Shown: positions 1 to 12,451 of the stretch, piece by piece
Position numbering within the stretch: position 1 is the first letter of the stretch
How the letters are laid out: the number at the start of each line of letters is the position of its first letter
Program-made: the position numbers and the translations under genes
Source of the DNA: Sipunculus nudus
Lineage: Eukaryota > Annelida > Sipuncula > Golfingiida > Sipunculidae
Direction of reading: 5' to 3'
DNA length: 64,000 nt
Assembly: GCA_026874595.1 (NCBI GenBank)
Contig: CM049315.1
Location: 76,707,901 to 76,771,900 of the forward strand
The notes under the pieces: model-generated
What the model saw: only the letters and a program-made list of their open reading frames with translations
Told to the model about the DNA's origin: nothing
Database searches by the model: none

Positions 1-950
1 ATTTGATGCAGGTATATGAACGCACGCAAAAATGATGTCTAACTATTGGATTAAGCCATTTATGTTTCAGGTTTTACATGCGCAACGCCGAAAAAAATCA
101 AAAGGTCATAATTTGCCTTGAATTAGACACTGGAATGAATCTCTTAGGTTGTACGGACATTCCACCATTTTTCCTTTGAAACTCTGGGTTTGAACTAGCC
201 CGAACATTCAGACATTCAGGAATGGCGTCCAAAAACCCGTGGGGGAGAGTTTCCCCTCTGATTCGACACAACCCCAAATGAGAATCGCATACAAATTAAA
301 AGGGTATCTATGCAAATTACCTAAATATACCCGCTAGGTGGTGTTCCTGTGTAGATCCGCATTACGTCGCCCAGAAACAGCCCCTCCAAGGCTTCCCAGC
401 ATGCCTTACCAGGCTGTAAACAAGAGCCGATGGAGGTAACAATTATCAATATCTGGTTTTCTTGAGAGTAAGTGCCAATATTTTAATATATACTGAACAT
501 TATGTTACAATTCATATCTCAACTGAGTCAACACAACTGTATTATGCGTAACATGTAGGGGTCGAGGCACGTCCTCACGCCGAATATTGTGGCCTGAACC
601 ACTTTGGTCAGATCTGACCAAGCTTTAGAGGGAAACTCTCCACCTTAGGAGCTGTAACGCAAATATGAAAGAAAAAGTAAATCAAATTTGTTTGCGTGAC
701 AGACCTGTCGCTAGGGTAGACCGAGCAAGAGACCTTCCGGTGCACAATCCGACGCTTAAGACATTATGTACTACGACATACCCTGTCGCGCGTGCGTATT
801 GTTACTGCACTGCACAGCCTACACAGGGAGAGAGAGAGAGAGAGGGGTTCGGACTAGGTCAACTGTGGCGAAAAGCAACATTTTGATGCTTTTGGGCCTA
901 TGGTATGAATTAAATATTGATGCAAGTGAGTCGCAGAAGCCGATGCAACC
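1..950. other. unannotated sequence
   Basis: No recognisable gene. Open frames here are short and carry no family signature. The stretch contains an 18-bp perfect palindrome at 604-621 and a short (GA)n run near 828-844. Confidence 0.6.
604..621. repeat. 18-bp perfect palindrome
   Basis: TTGGTCAGATCTGACCAA is self-complementary over all 18 bases. It contains GGTCA and TGACC half-sites separated by four bases, which resembles an inverted nuclear-receptor element, though the classical spacing is three. Function is unproven. Confidence 0.5.
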
Positions 951-954
951 CTTT

Positions 955-1075
955 TTTTACGGATTTCAGACCAATTTTATGGCCTGGAGCCCCCCTTTTC
1001 CGCTCCTGGGGACCATTTTCTTTAATTTTTTGTCGTTAGTCCTCTAAGGGACCCTAAATCCTGGATCCGCCCCTT
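955..1075 (+). repeat. dispersed repeat family B, copy 1
   Basis: The end reads CCTAAATCCTGGATCCGCCCC, preceded by a pyrimidine-rich tract and TTAGTCCTC. The same arrangement recurs at 30290-30442 (plus) and 25999-26132 (minus). Shared landmarks in order are TTTC-GACCAAT, a CCCCTTTTCC tract, TTAGTCCTC and the TCCTGGATCC terminus. The copies are diverged and no coding capacity is seen. The family is unidentified and probably a non-autonomous mobile element. Confidence 0.6.
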
Positions 1076-1152
1076 GGTCGATATGATATATTAAATTTTG
1101 GCCGCTTTCGCTCGAATATCAATCTCCTGTTTCCCACCCCGGTCCGTCCCTG

Positions 1153-1154
<2 letters not shown>

Positions 1155-1183
<29 letters not shown>
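1155..1183 (+). repeat. (GA)n microsatellite
   Basis: About 29 bases of uninterrupted GA dinucleotide are visible. Confidence 0.95.
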
Positions 1184-1187
<4 letters not shown>

Positions 1188-2810
1188 GTGGGTTAGGTAT
1201 ACCGGAACTGTTTAACGTTCCTGCCTCTTATTGTCTGTAACTTATAACCCTGAACACTTCTTTCGCTGAATCAGAAAGCTACACCAAAAACATATGAGTA
1301 CTTTTGTATCATGATCTTTTGTATCATGATAAACGGACATTAAATATTACATAATGTGTAAATTATTATAAAGTACAAAGCGTCATAGGGGATTAAAAGT
1401 AAATTTACCGTGCTTGATATGAACACAGACGATCAAATACAAATTTACGTTACCTGTACGTCGACCAGTTGATCCGAGTTAGGCGAGATACTCTGCCGCC
1501 CGCTGTAGCTATCTGTTGGCACGTTGTATAAAAAAAACACGGCGTCCTAGTGCGGCAGAACTTGCGGGTTGGCGCGGCAAGCCGTTTGGTTGCCAGAATA
1601 TCCTTCTGTCAAACAGTTTCGATCCTGGCACAAACCAGAGACTCCGCCGCAGGACGCAGGGATTACATGGCGGTCTGGTGGAAGTCCAGGCGTCCTAAGG
1701 CTTCATCAATCCCTCATATATCAAACTGGACCTATTAGCTGGGCTGATGAAGAAAAGATCTCCATCACATGCGCGCTTTAGGGAAGCCCACCTTTTATTG
1801 GCTGATGCATATCAAGAAAGTCACAGGGAGATTTCCCGTAAGCTATACCGGGGTGGCTGTACACGCCCAGCTGTTCTTTATACAATGTATGCTAGCTGTT
1901 CATCACCGCATCATTTATCACCCAAGAGTCCTTCGCGCGCCTTCACGCGCTATATCTTAGCACTGCATGTAAATCCGCCACGGTGTTTGTTTAGATAACT
2001 TAACAGCGCGTCACGGCAGTGGAGATTTGAGCCGTGTCTGCCGGACCCCAGTCCCTATAAACCCATACATTTGTTATTGGGGTTGTTTATCAGTCGTAAA
2101 TTAGCTCACGAGTATTTTATGCATGGGACATTTGTGAAGACGCGCACTTGTTATATGATCAGCGTATCCGAGATACACCCACGACCTTTGACCCCCGTTC
2201 GATTCCGCGCTTCTAATTCTCCCGCTAATCCCCACTCCCCGGCACCATTAACCCATTTTTTTCTCGCCAAGACCTTCCAATCATTCGACTATGTTTTAAG
2301 CTATCATTGCTCAATCAGGACTTCAATACATTTCCGTCCGGCGACGTTTTTCATTTGTTTCACCGCGGAAGAAATTAGGCGCTATTGATAGGAGGGTTAC
2401 TGGGACCATACACGGTTCATTACCAGATAGTTCTATGAATAATGATGGCGGATTTGGCGATATTGCGCAGACCGGTTTGATAAATCAACTTTTCACCATT
2501 ATCGCTGGCCAGACTTGTAGGACACGCTGTCCTTATTCAGGCCTGAAAAGACGGTGGTTCTTCATCTACAAAGACGTTTCATATACCCGATGATACTCAA
2601 TCCCAACACCAATATATATACATTAAACAAAATATGCTCGCACAAGTAATTTTCTTAGGGTTAGTGAAAATATCAATTATATGTTAGAATACCAGATGCC
2701 ACACGTTCCCTTGTGCAAGTAGGTTTAGAAGTTTGTGACCGCTTTTAGCTTTTTAATTAGTTGGCTAGTATATAAACAGTTTTAATTTTTATTCCCGTTA
2801 TGTTTGGAAA

Positions 2811-2813
<3 letters not shown>
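1184..2813. other. unannotated sequence
   Basis: Several overlapping open frames of 60-105 codons lie between about 1516 and 2388, but none has a recognisable domain and they occupy competing frames. A short tandem duplication containing TTTTGTATCATGAT lies at about 1303-1331. No gene is supported. Confidence 0.55.

Positions 2814-2873
<60 letters not shown>
2814..2873 (+). repeat. (GA)n microsatellite
   Basis: Sixty bases of near-perfect GA repeat. The Arg/Glu-rich open frame that crosses it is an artefact of the repeat. Confidence 0.97.
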
Positions 2874-2875
<2 letters not shown>

Positions 2876-3599
2876 GATCATTTCACAAAAAAATCCATGC
2901 ATTATTTTGCAGAACAAGCTTTCCTCAGTTCTGTCAGGACATTTCCTAAAAGGTGGATAGCGCCAGAAAACAGTTTAACTCGTATCCACATTTAATGAAG
3001 GTCAAGAAAACTAGGAGATAGTGGCAGAGCTGTGTCATTGTGTGAAATAATCTATCAATTACGGGTAATCCATCTATTTTGGTTAGAACGACGACCCCCA
3101 GCTGATGTATGGAGGACTTGTCCCGGAGGCCCCGTGATCATGTGACTGTTGGCGATGAGTGATGGACAGTGACCTGCCCGGCCAGCCGTCGGATTGCTCC
3201 GGGACCACGTAATCTCTCGTGTGCTAATGTGCAGCATTATGTGTTGCTGAGCCCAATACCGACTGAAGAATGGAATGAGGCTACTGTTTTATCACGTCGC
3301 TGACACTCCATGTGTTATACCGAGCACTCGGGCTTGAAGCACGATAAGTCCAAGACCTTTCGGTGTGACTATATAGACAAACAACGGCGGGTCTGCGATG
3401 GCTAACCAGACAACATTGAACAGTCACAGATTTTCTTGGTGAAATTGTCTTGCCCATAAATTCTGATGGGGATGTGGTCATCTTTGTCTATTGCTAGACA
3501 AATTAGATTTTTTTGGCAAAAGTAAAACTATCTCTTAGAAAATACATCTCAGTATTTTTTACTTATCCATCAAATAGCTCAGTTGGTCTGCCATTTAAA
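2874..3599. other. unannotated unique sequence
   Basis: No gene recognised. The part at about 3050-3300 is visibly richer in G+C than the flanks and shows no repeat structure, so it is a candidate conserved non-coding element, but nothing in the sequence proves it. Confidence 0.4.
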
Positions 3600-3768
3600 A
3601 ACACTGTGCCTGATCCTGAGAACACTGTGTCTGATCCTTAGGAAACCTTGCCTGTTCCTGAGAACGCTATGTCTGATCCTTATATAGTACACTATGTCTG
3701 ATCCTTAGAAAAATGATCCTTAGAACACTGTGCTTGATCCTTAGAACACTTTTCCTTATCTTTAGAAC
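3600..3768 (+). repeat. 21-bp degenerate minisatellite
   Basis: About eight imperfect copies of a unit close to AACACTGTGTCTGATCCTTAG lie head to tail, with internal deletions and substitutions. The unit contains CTGATCCT in nearly every copy. It is non-coding. Confidence 0.85.
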
Positions 3769-4829
3769 ATCAGTGTGAATCCCGATTCCCCTAGCTGTTG
3801 CTCGTTTACTGTGAATATACCATTAATAATAAGCACAAAATATTAATAATAAAGTATGGCATTGTATTAAAAGGGTATATACAGGGGTGCGTAAATTGCT
3901 AGACACTTATACCAACGATATAACCCATAATAATATATTGGTCGATAATCTCTGATCCTGCGGTCCTTTTGATAATAGCAGTTTTAAGTATTGAACCAAG
4001 AGCTTTGTCAGTCGGGACGTTTCATGGCCCCTTCAGCTTTTAGCTCATACATGAGCGCCCCCCGGGCCTACGTGTACTCTGATCTGAGGCGACCACGGCG
4101 ACCATGATTTTTTGGGAGTTTGGTAATTCCGATTTTCCTCTCTAATTACTCTTCCGCTTTTAACGGTTTCGGCTTCACGCCGGCTGATCATTACACAACC
4201 TGTGACGTAATTAATCCCCCTGATCACAGGCTGCACGAGTGACAGGAGCATCCTAACATCTCAGAGCCACCGGCTGATGCAGCAGAGATCAAAAGGATCA
4301 CCACCGCGGCCTGCTGTAATTAGTCTCCTGATGTAACACCCATCACCCCTCCGTTACATCCCCTTCCACCGCCCCGTCCGTCCAACGTTCATCAACCCTT
4401 GTGCGCACTGGGAAGCCCTGGCTGATTTCACAAAATGGCCAAACTCCAACTTGTTCTTTAGCTTGATAGATATATTTTTGTTTCCTTTACTCACTCATTT
4501 TCTTACAGAAGCCTTTGATCTTATAGTGGATTGTTACCGAGCCTCCAGTGAAAAAGAGCTTGTATTTTCTGTGAGATCAGATTAAAGTATCGCTGATCCT
4601 TTGCTCTTATTAACCCTGATTAAGTGTATGCACACATGACCAGTTATCTGAACGATAGGAAATCGGAACACTGAATAGAAAAAAAGAAAGAAAAATCCAT
4701 GAGTCAACAGTTCAATATAGCTTAATTGCCTCTTTGTTCTATATGGAGACAACATCAATTAAGCGAATAAATATATGTTAAACTCCTCACACGTTTGGTA
4801 TTATATTTTCTTTTAATTTGATGGAATAT
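3769..4829. other. unannotated sequence with a GC-richer core
   Basis: No gene recognised. The 4030-4440 segment is GC-richer, not repetitive, and contains the homeodomain-type core TAATTA near 4317. It could be regulatory, but the evidence is only compositional. Confidence 0.35.
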
Positions 4830-5030
4830 TCTCTCTCTCTCTCTCTCTCTCTCAAACACACTCACTAAACGCTCTTCCGGGCTCTTCCTCTCTTTATGTT
4901 TGTATATGTATGCATATACATATATATATATGTGTGTGTGTAAATATATAATTTAATATCATATTATATTATATTATATTGTATCGTAATATGATATAAT
5001 ATCATTACATTATATTATATTTCCTAATGA
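4830..5030 (+). repeat. (CT)n run and AT-rich simple repeats
   Basis: (CT)n covers 4830-4853. It is followed near 4917-4940 by alternating TA and TG dinucleotides, then by TATTA/ATATT-type low-complexity sequence to about 5030. Confidence 0.85.
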
Positions 5031-6087
<1,057 letters not shown>

Positions 6088-6103
6088 GCCTAACCCAGAA
6101 TGA

Positions 6104-6840
6104 TATGCGCTCATCCCTATTCGTGTGTGTGTGTGTTAATGTGTGTAGTTTGTCAAACCGTATACTTGAATCTCATGATATTTTCAGGCTATTTCGGGAA
6201 TGGGCCAATGAAGAATCTATTAGATTTTGGTACGGATCCGGCACATGATCCGGATCTAAGAACATTCACAAATGTTCAGTCACTTATGCACGAATGAAAC
6301 TGAGAATATGGACGGAATACTGTGGTTGGCTTCATATTCGCGAGGTTAACACTTCGCGAATTTAAACTTTTCACGGTTTCGCGAGGTTCAGTTTCCGCGA
6401 TCTTACCATACAATATTCTACACAGAGTATATCGATCATTTTATGAATTAATTATACAAAGTAATATGTGCACAAAATCGTAAAAAAGCACAGGGAACCT
6501 TTGTCGTATAAGAAGAAATCACTGTTTATTGTTGGCAGAAAAATTAATGATGATTATTAATGATAACCATCTTAGGTTAAAGATAACATGTATAGGATCA
6601 ATTATTATTTATAATATCAACCTTGAATTGCCTTCGACGAGGGGGTCTCTTATTCACGAAGGTTTTATTTTCGCGATAAATTCCCTTTCGCGAACATCGT
6701 GAATTTGAAACCCTCGCGAACAAAAAAAAACGACCACAGTAACTGAAAGCAAACACTAGCTGTTTAGGGCGCATCCCACAATAGCCCATCAGCCTCATGG
6801 CGGAGGCTTGCGATCCTCCGAATGCAGGTTTCTAGTTTCC
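6104..6840 (+). mobile_element. dispersed 'CCTCCGCC' repeat (family A), copy 1, interrupted
   Basis: The left part (6104-6317) and right part (6742-6840) together match the uninterrupted copies at 17529-17861 and 22206-22517. Shared landmarks are CGTGTGTGTG, TTTCAGG..TTTCGGGAATGG, CAATGAAGAATC, GATCCGG, CACTTATGCA and the right-end stem-loop with TTTCTAGTTTCC. The two halves are separated by a 420-bp TIR element. The left terminal CCTCCGCC is missing here. No protein is encoded. Confidence 0.8.
6320..6739. mobile_element. TIR element (MITE) nested in family A
   Basis: The element starts CTGTGGTTGG and ends CGACCACAG, flanked on both sides by TA, which is the likely target duplication (6318-6319 and 6740-6741). 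TTCGCGAGG-type motifs recur in inverted orientation near both ends. It has no transposase frame. Removing it restores continuity of the host repeat, with GGAATA joined to TACTGAAAGCAAA matching CCTAATAAGTGAATGCAAA in the intact copy, so this is a true insertion. The superfamily is uncertain. Confidence 0.8.
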
Positions 6841-7429
6841 TGTATAATATCACTTTTCCTCTACATTATAGGAGATTATTCCTACATAAACTTTACATCA
6901 GCAAACTTTAAACTAAAAAAAAATTATATTTGCTCGAATATTTATTCCCATGCATGCATACACTTTACACCCGACTGGACCATTGAAAAATTGGAAATGG
7001 AAATGCTGACTTTTGCAATATGAAAAATGAAAACGGGGCTGAAATAGACTTGTTCCCCGTGTCCGTCCCTGTGGAGCCTGGATGTATTACTTTCCGTCCA
7101 GAGTGATCCACGGTAACATGTCATCGATAAAAACATGAAAGATATCAGCAGACTCACCGGGGCGAGAGGGTCTGTCTAACGCGGAGATTGTAAAGACCTG
7201 GTGAAGGCCGCATAAAGCCGGGGTAAATAAGAGGAAATAAAACTATTCATGGAATGAAAGATTCAATCTGCTCTCGGCTGACAGACGTCGTTTGGTAATA
7301 TTGACTAATTGAATGGCCAATAGACAGACAGAAGGTGACTTTCACAGGTGAATGAGGGTTTTATAGGGTTCATTGACGCGTCTGTATAATGTCTATACTT
7401 GGCTTTTAAAAATGAAGCAACGAACGGTA
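6841..7429. other. unannotated sequence
   Basis: No gene is supported. The part at about 7030-7390 is somewhat GC-richer and non-repetitive. Confidence 0.45.
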
Positions 7430-7535
7430 ACTATAATGATGATATAATAATAATAATTAGAATAATAATAACAATAATAAATAATGATAATAATAATTAT
7501 AATAATAATAATAACAATGATGATGATAATAATAA

Positions 7536-7573
<38 letters not shown>

Positions 7574-7690
7574 TATTAATAATAATAATAACAGCAACAG
7601 CAATAGCAGAAGCATTAACAACAACAACCATAATCATCATCATCTTTGTCGTCATCACAACCATCATCATCACAGTGAAAATAAATAAAA
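7430..7690 (+). repeat. trinucleotide-rich block (AAT/AAG/ACA)
   Basis: Long imperfect (AAT)n, an (AAG)n run at about 7537-7573, more AAT, then ACA/CAT-type triplets. The Asn/Lys/Ile-rich open frame here follows from the triplet repeats. Confidence 0.92.
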
Positions 7691-7944
7691 CATAAAGAAA
7701 AAAAATGCTGCGAATGATGATATGAAGAGAGAGAGAGAGAGGAAGATGATATAAAATACAATTTACAACGAGGGAACCTTAAATTTTCCATACGGGGTTA
7801 ATAATACAACATACTTAAACAAGAAAGTATTGGGCAAGAACGTATACTATTCTCAAAACCAAACCCTTCTCACAAACATGTAGGTTGCGCCACCTGTTCT
7901 GTATAAGGAAAATGTAAATCTAGAAAAAGTAAGATTTCCAAGTA

Positions 7945-8124
7945 CAGTGAAACCTTCTGATAACGACCACAAACTAGACCTCGATAACGTTGTCGCATTT
8001 TCGAGGTGGTCGTCTAAGCGAGGACTGGTGTCAAGAGCAAAAAGAAAATTAGGACTGTTAAAAAGTGGTCGTTTTTCTCAGGTGGTTCCTAAACCGAGCG
8101 GTCTTTATATGCGAGGTTTAACTC
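7945..8124. mobile_element. pogo/Tigger-like MITE, 180 bp
   Basis: The left end is CAGTGAAACC and the right end is AGGTTTAACTC, with diverged terminal inverted repeats of about 25 bp. TA dinucleotides flank both sides (7943-7944 and 8125-8126). CAGTRRAACCTC-type termini with TA duplication are characteristic of pogo/Tigger elements of the Tc1/mariner superfamily. It has no coding capacity. Related ends occur at 34303 and 41286. Confidence 0.7.
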
Positions 8125-9273
8125 TATATATATATATATATAATTACCGTAGTAGGGTATAGTTTCGTGAATTGTCGCAGTTATGAATTGTCAAGCCTGA
8201 AACAGTATTGAGTGTAAGAGTATCATAAAAGAGCGCATGACAAGTGAAGTTTATACAATGTCAGGATCCTTTTTTTAATATTTTTAAATTTTGTTTAACT
8301 AATAACCAAATGATGGCATGGAACCCTGCACTACTAAAACACAGAATCCAAGATTCAAAAGCGTAATTGATCTTAACTGACGCTTCGGATATACTATAGC
8401 ATACACTTAATGGTGCAAAACAGTTATATATTCTTGCAACGTTGAAAAGAGTTCAAAAGTAGGTGACGCCACCTAAGCAGATTATGAGTGCAAATCATTG
8501 AGGCTTGAGTTGGTACAGAAAACTATGTGAACTGAAAATGAGACCGCGCGCCATTAGAGGACAATACAGCTCAAGTTAGCCGGAATGCACTATGTAAGAG
8601 TCAGCTATATTTCTTATATATATATGAATTCTGATTGGTTAGAGATACATGTACAGTTCTAAATCCTTGTCGTTTATTGGAGGACCCATCTTCGATGGCT
8701 TGGAAATTCCACAATATATCCATTAGATTAAAAACGGTAGGGTTCTCCGGCACCTTATTAAGAAAGAAATGCCGGATGGGGGGGGGGGGGGGGACTTTGT
8801 ATCTTTTAATTATTTATTTCTTATGGTCAGGGGAAACATAATAAAGACATGCACATGACATTTTGCAAGTTATTGCAAGCTCCAACTCGCCCTTTCCGTA
8901 CTGCTGCCTGGTGCCATTCTGCCATTTTGACAGCAAAATGACAAAACAAAATGTAAAAACTAAAGCTTAGTTTTAGTATATGCATTGAAAAGATATTTAA
9001 CTTTGTTTCATTTTCAGCTTTCGAAAATTGGCCGAGGATAGACAATATAGCTTTACATGAGCTCTGAATAAAACCAAAGCGTCACATCGATTTACTGCCC
9101 AGAGGGTCCGTCAAAACGACCCTCGTCTTAATGAGCCGAGTCTAATCGGTCTTTGGCTGCAAGTCTTTGTCTGGTTCATTTTCATTCCCTAGTGTACGTC
9201 GGAGACATACAACCCGGTCCCATACCAGGAATAAAGATTCATTTGTATGATAGATTAGGTCCTGTAAGGCTTT

Positions 9274-9275
<2 letters not shown>
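8125..9275. other. unannotated sequence with a G16 tract
   Basis: No gene recognised. A run of 16 G residues occupies 8778-8793. Other open frames are short and unremarkable. Confidence 0.5.

Positions 9276-9343
<68 letters not shown>
9276..9343 (+). repeat. (TA)n microsatellite
   Basis: About 68 bases of pure TA dinucleotide. It creates Tyr/Ile frames on both strands that are not genes. Confidence 0.97.
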
Positions 9344-9347
<4 letters not shown>

Positions 9348-11391
9348 GACAAAAAAAAATATTTTTTTTTTGTTCATATTCAACAAAAGTATTTTTCATT
9401 AGAAATTTTTCCAGTATAAATGAACGCTGTTAGCTCTTCAACCCCTGGTCTATAATCTGTTCCACCAACTTATGTCAACCTGTTTTAGGCATAATTTTCT
9501 TAAAAGTTTATATTTTCAGTAATTTTCGAGAAAAATACATATTGAAGTGACAGCCTTATATGGTAATTATAAATTTCACAATAAATCTCCAGTTTGTATT
9601 TCCCAACTGTTTGGTTTCATCACAATGACCTGTAAGCTCAGATGTGTCTGCATACGTCGCTATCTTTTTACCTGGTGACTTGTTTAGACTGCATGTTCAC
9701 ATGACATCATCAAAACAGCAGCTGTCAGTTGAATTTGTTTTTGCATGTGACCAATTAAATTGACCACCAGAAGTGTGCAATCTATGTCGAGTTTATAGTG
9801 TTTTGTGTTTTTCAATAATTTTCAACAGGGACATTAAATACTATTAAAATAATCTATAGCCTATAATATATAACCATATTACTTCTTCTTTCTATATTTA
9901 ACTTTACAGGGGAATAAAGATCGCATAAGATTTTAACATACCAGTAAGTAAAGTTGTTAAATGTGTTTTGTTGAACCTTACGGTAATCACCGAAAAGAAG
10001 AGATAAATTACCGTAAAGAAGGGTCAAACAGACAGGGTGGTCGAAGGGGGTTATACGACAATACTGACCAATGAAAGAGAAAATATTAGAAAGTCCAAGG
10101 TACTATTATAAGCTTAACCTGATGTGGTTTATGGTTGTCACCAAGGAATAATTAGCATCCTTGAAATGTGAATGACCTCTGAAAGGCTCCCGTATATCAT
10201 TAAGTACAGGCACTTCAAAACGAGCTATAACCATGTATCTCCATGCTATAATTTGCGGGCGGAGTTCACATAAACCGGAACAGAAGGGTCTGTGTTCCGG
10301 AAACAGCTACTTTTATCCCTGAAATAAAAAAATTAAGAAACAACTTCCAGAGTCCTTCGAGTGTAGTTCTTATTACAAAATCAATGCACGGCAAAGATTA
10401 GCCATTTTTGGTGCCAGGATTTTTCAGTTTTAGGGCTACGGGTATGGCAGGTCATGTAGTCTTAAACAGCAACAGAAGAGCGAAGTGGCACCTTAAACCG
10501 GACGAACAATGTCGTCACGAAGTAATTTAGAGCCACACCACCTCCTATGTCTCATAAGCTGTATGGATTATCCATTAATTAGCCAGCCTCGCTGGAACAA
10601 GACGTGTCAAACGGCTGGCAACCCTTGATGTACCGGGGCCGGCTTTGAGCGATATCATCACCCTCACAGCACGGAGGCACCCTGCGTTATCAATCAGGGA
10701 TTTGTGTACGCTCCACGTCCAGCCCCTTCATTCAGGCTTGTTGATATCTGATATATTGCTACTCCCGAGGTGTTGAAGTTCACACTTTTGCGGCAGCGAC
10801 CGGGGACAAACGCCAAGTGTCACGCACTTGTCAGCCTGGTTGGGTCACGTGGCCAGGAGTGACGCAAGCCTTGAAGACGGAAGTCACATGGGGGAATAGA
10901 TCTTGGCTGCTGGCTCCCGTATACCAAAACAGAATCTTGGGAATCAAAACGCTGGCAACGTGGTCAAATATACTTGTTTTGTTTTCCTTTACTTCCCTGT
11001 GTGTTTTAAAGTTCTGCGGGGGAAAAAAAAGGATCAATGACACTTTAAAAACTTAAAGTCTCTGCATGTTTTCGCTGTGAGATTTTGATATTTTGAGGAT
11101 TGGGGCTTCTGATTTACGGGAATAGGTAAATCCTAAATACTAACCCTTTACTCATGACCGCTTGAAATGTCGCCTATAACTTCCTCATTTTATATAGATT
11201 TTCAGAAGTCCAACATTTATTTTTAATTTTCAGTGATAAAGATTTCCATTTACTAAAAGCGAACCTTTTCAGTGGTTACTGTTGAAATATGAAGAAACGA
11301 CCTGTAATCTGAATATAAATATTATTAGAGTTTGTCATAAAGAGAATAGGAAAGGTTTGATTGTGTCTGAGATAAACTCTTGATAAAGACC

Positions 11392-11393
<2 letters not shown>
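9344..11393. other. unannotated sequence with a GC-richer island at 10540-10960
   Basis: No gene recognised. The segment at about 10540-10960 is GC-richer, unique in the window, and holds a GGATTA (10565-10570) close to ATTAATTA (10574-10581), a combination typical of homeodomain sites. It is a candidate non-coding regulatory region, judged only by composition and motif. Confidence 0.35.

Positions 11394-11445
<52 letters not shown>
11394..11445 (+). repeat. (GA)n microsatellite
   Basis: About 52 bases of GA dinucleotide. Confidence 0.97.
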
Positions 11446-11447
<2 letters not shown>

Positions 11448-11926
11448 CTCGCGTATATGGTGAATGTACGTGTACGTGTGGCGCTGTATCTTCCTATATG
11501 TTTGTGGTGTTTATCTCTATCGATTCGTCCACAGCCACCGTGCAGTCATCTGCTGAAGCTGTTACAGCCCCGGAGGCTGCAGAACCAGCAGACGCGGCTG
11601 TCACCAACTGACCCTTCATTAGAACTCGGCGTCGTCAGCTGTCCCGCGGCCAGAAGGAGATCCCCGCGCTGATGAGAGCGTCTCGTAAGAAACAAGTCTA
11701 TATTTATGAAACAGTAAGCCCCCTTTCATCAATCCGTCAATCTGCTTTCTTCACAGCGTCACCAGTTTTTGTCAATCGGTTCCTACGCAGCTCAGGTCAG
11801 AAAAACCATCACCGCTTTTTCAATAAATATCAAAATGTCCGGCTTTATCAGATTAACTGTCTTATCAAGAGATTTGCAACATTTAATATCACATGCGAAA
11901 AGAACATAGCGTTTTACTATCGTTCA

Positions 11927-12196
11927 TCATTCTGTCTTCCCCATCAACGGTATGAAATTAACTAAGGGACTGTGGGACTTTTCTTTAAGGACGGGGACCA
12001 AATGGTCACGATTGCTGCCAGCCATTTCATCTTCGCCTACATCCTCTTTTCTTGAAATTTGCTCTGTTAACCCTGGTCTTTCGTCATCATCCAAGTAATA
12101 TATCACGTTTCCAGACGTTGTTCTTGGAATAGTTAGTCTTTTAACATACCCATTCATCATGAAAACTGACAGTATTTTTTTTCCTGCGTGGAAGGA
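11927..12196 (-). CDS. candidate terminal coding exon, unrecognised
   Basis: The minus-strand frame runs from a good splice-acceptor context (a pyrimidine tract ending CCACGCAG, about 12197-12210) to a TGA at 11927. It encodes about 89 residues. The C-terminal part looks unlike the random AT-driven frames elsewhere: it is highly charged (LDDDERPGLTEQ, RKEDVGEDEM) with few Tyr/Ile/Asn/Lys runs. An ATG lies about ten codons in. If the acceptor is used the exon starts in phase 1, which does not fit the phase-0 donor of the protocadherin 30 kb upstream on the same strand, so the two are probably unrelated. No domain was recognised. It may be spurious. Confidence 0.28.
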   Translation of the reverse strand, partial: SFHAGKKILSVFMMNGYVKRLTIPRTTSGNVIYYLDDDERPGLTEQISRKEDVGEDEMAGSNRDHLVPVLKEKSHSPLVNFIPLMGKTE

Positions 12197-12256
12197 ATAC
12201 CAGCGTAAGGCAAACGGGCACCGCCTGATCAATGATTTTTAAATCGATGGTGACTG

Positions 12257-12272
12257 TGCTGCCATCTGCCGA
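12257..12272 (-). promoter_or_regulatory. CTCF-like motif
   Basis: On the minus strand this reads TCGGCAGATGGCAGCA, a 13/16 match to CCASYAGRKGGCRSTR and almost identical to the motifs at 5392 and 21708. Confidence 0.4.
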
Positions 12273-12368
12273 CTAAACAGTAAACTAGTGCAAGGTTTTT
12301 GCTAACAGTCGAACTACCTTGGACCAGTTTAGTTTTAAAATATATTTTAAATAACTTTATTTGATGTG

Positions 12369-12374
<6 letters not shown>

Positions 12375-12442
<68 letters not shown>
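12375..12442 (+). repeat. (AT)n microsatellite
   Basis: About 68 bases of AT dinucleotide. Confidence 0.97.

Positions 12443-12451
<9 letters not shown>

Noticed and set aside
11927-12196. Cytoplasmic exon of the protocadherin
   Set aside because: The acceptor gives phase 1, whereas the protocadherin donor is phase 0, and the distance is about 30 kb.
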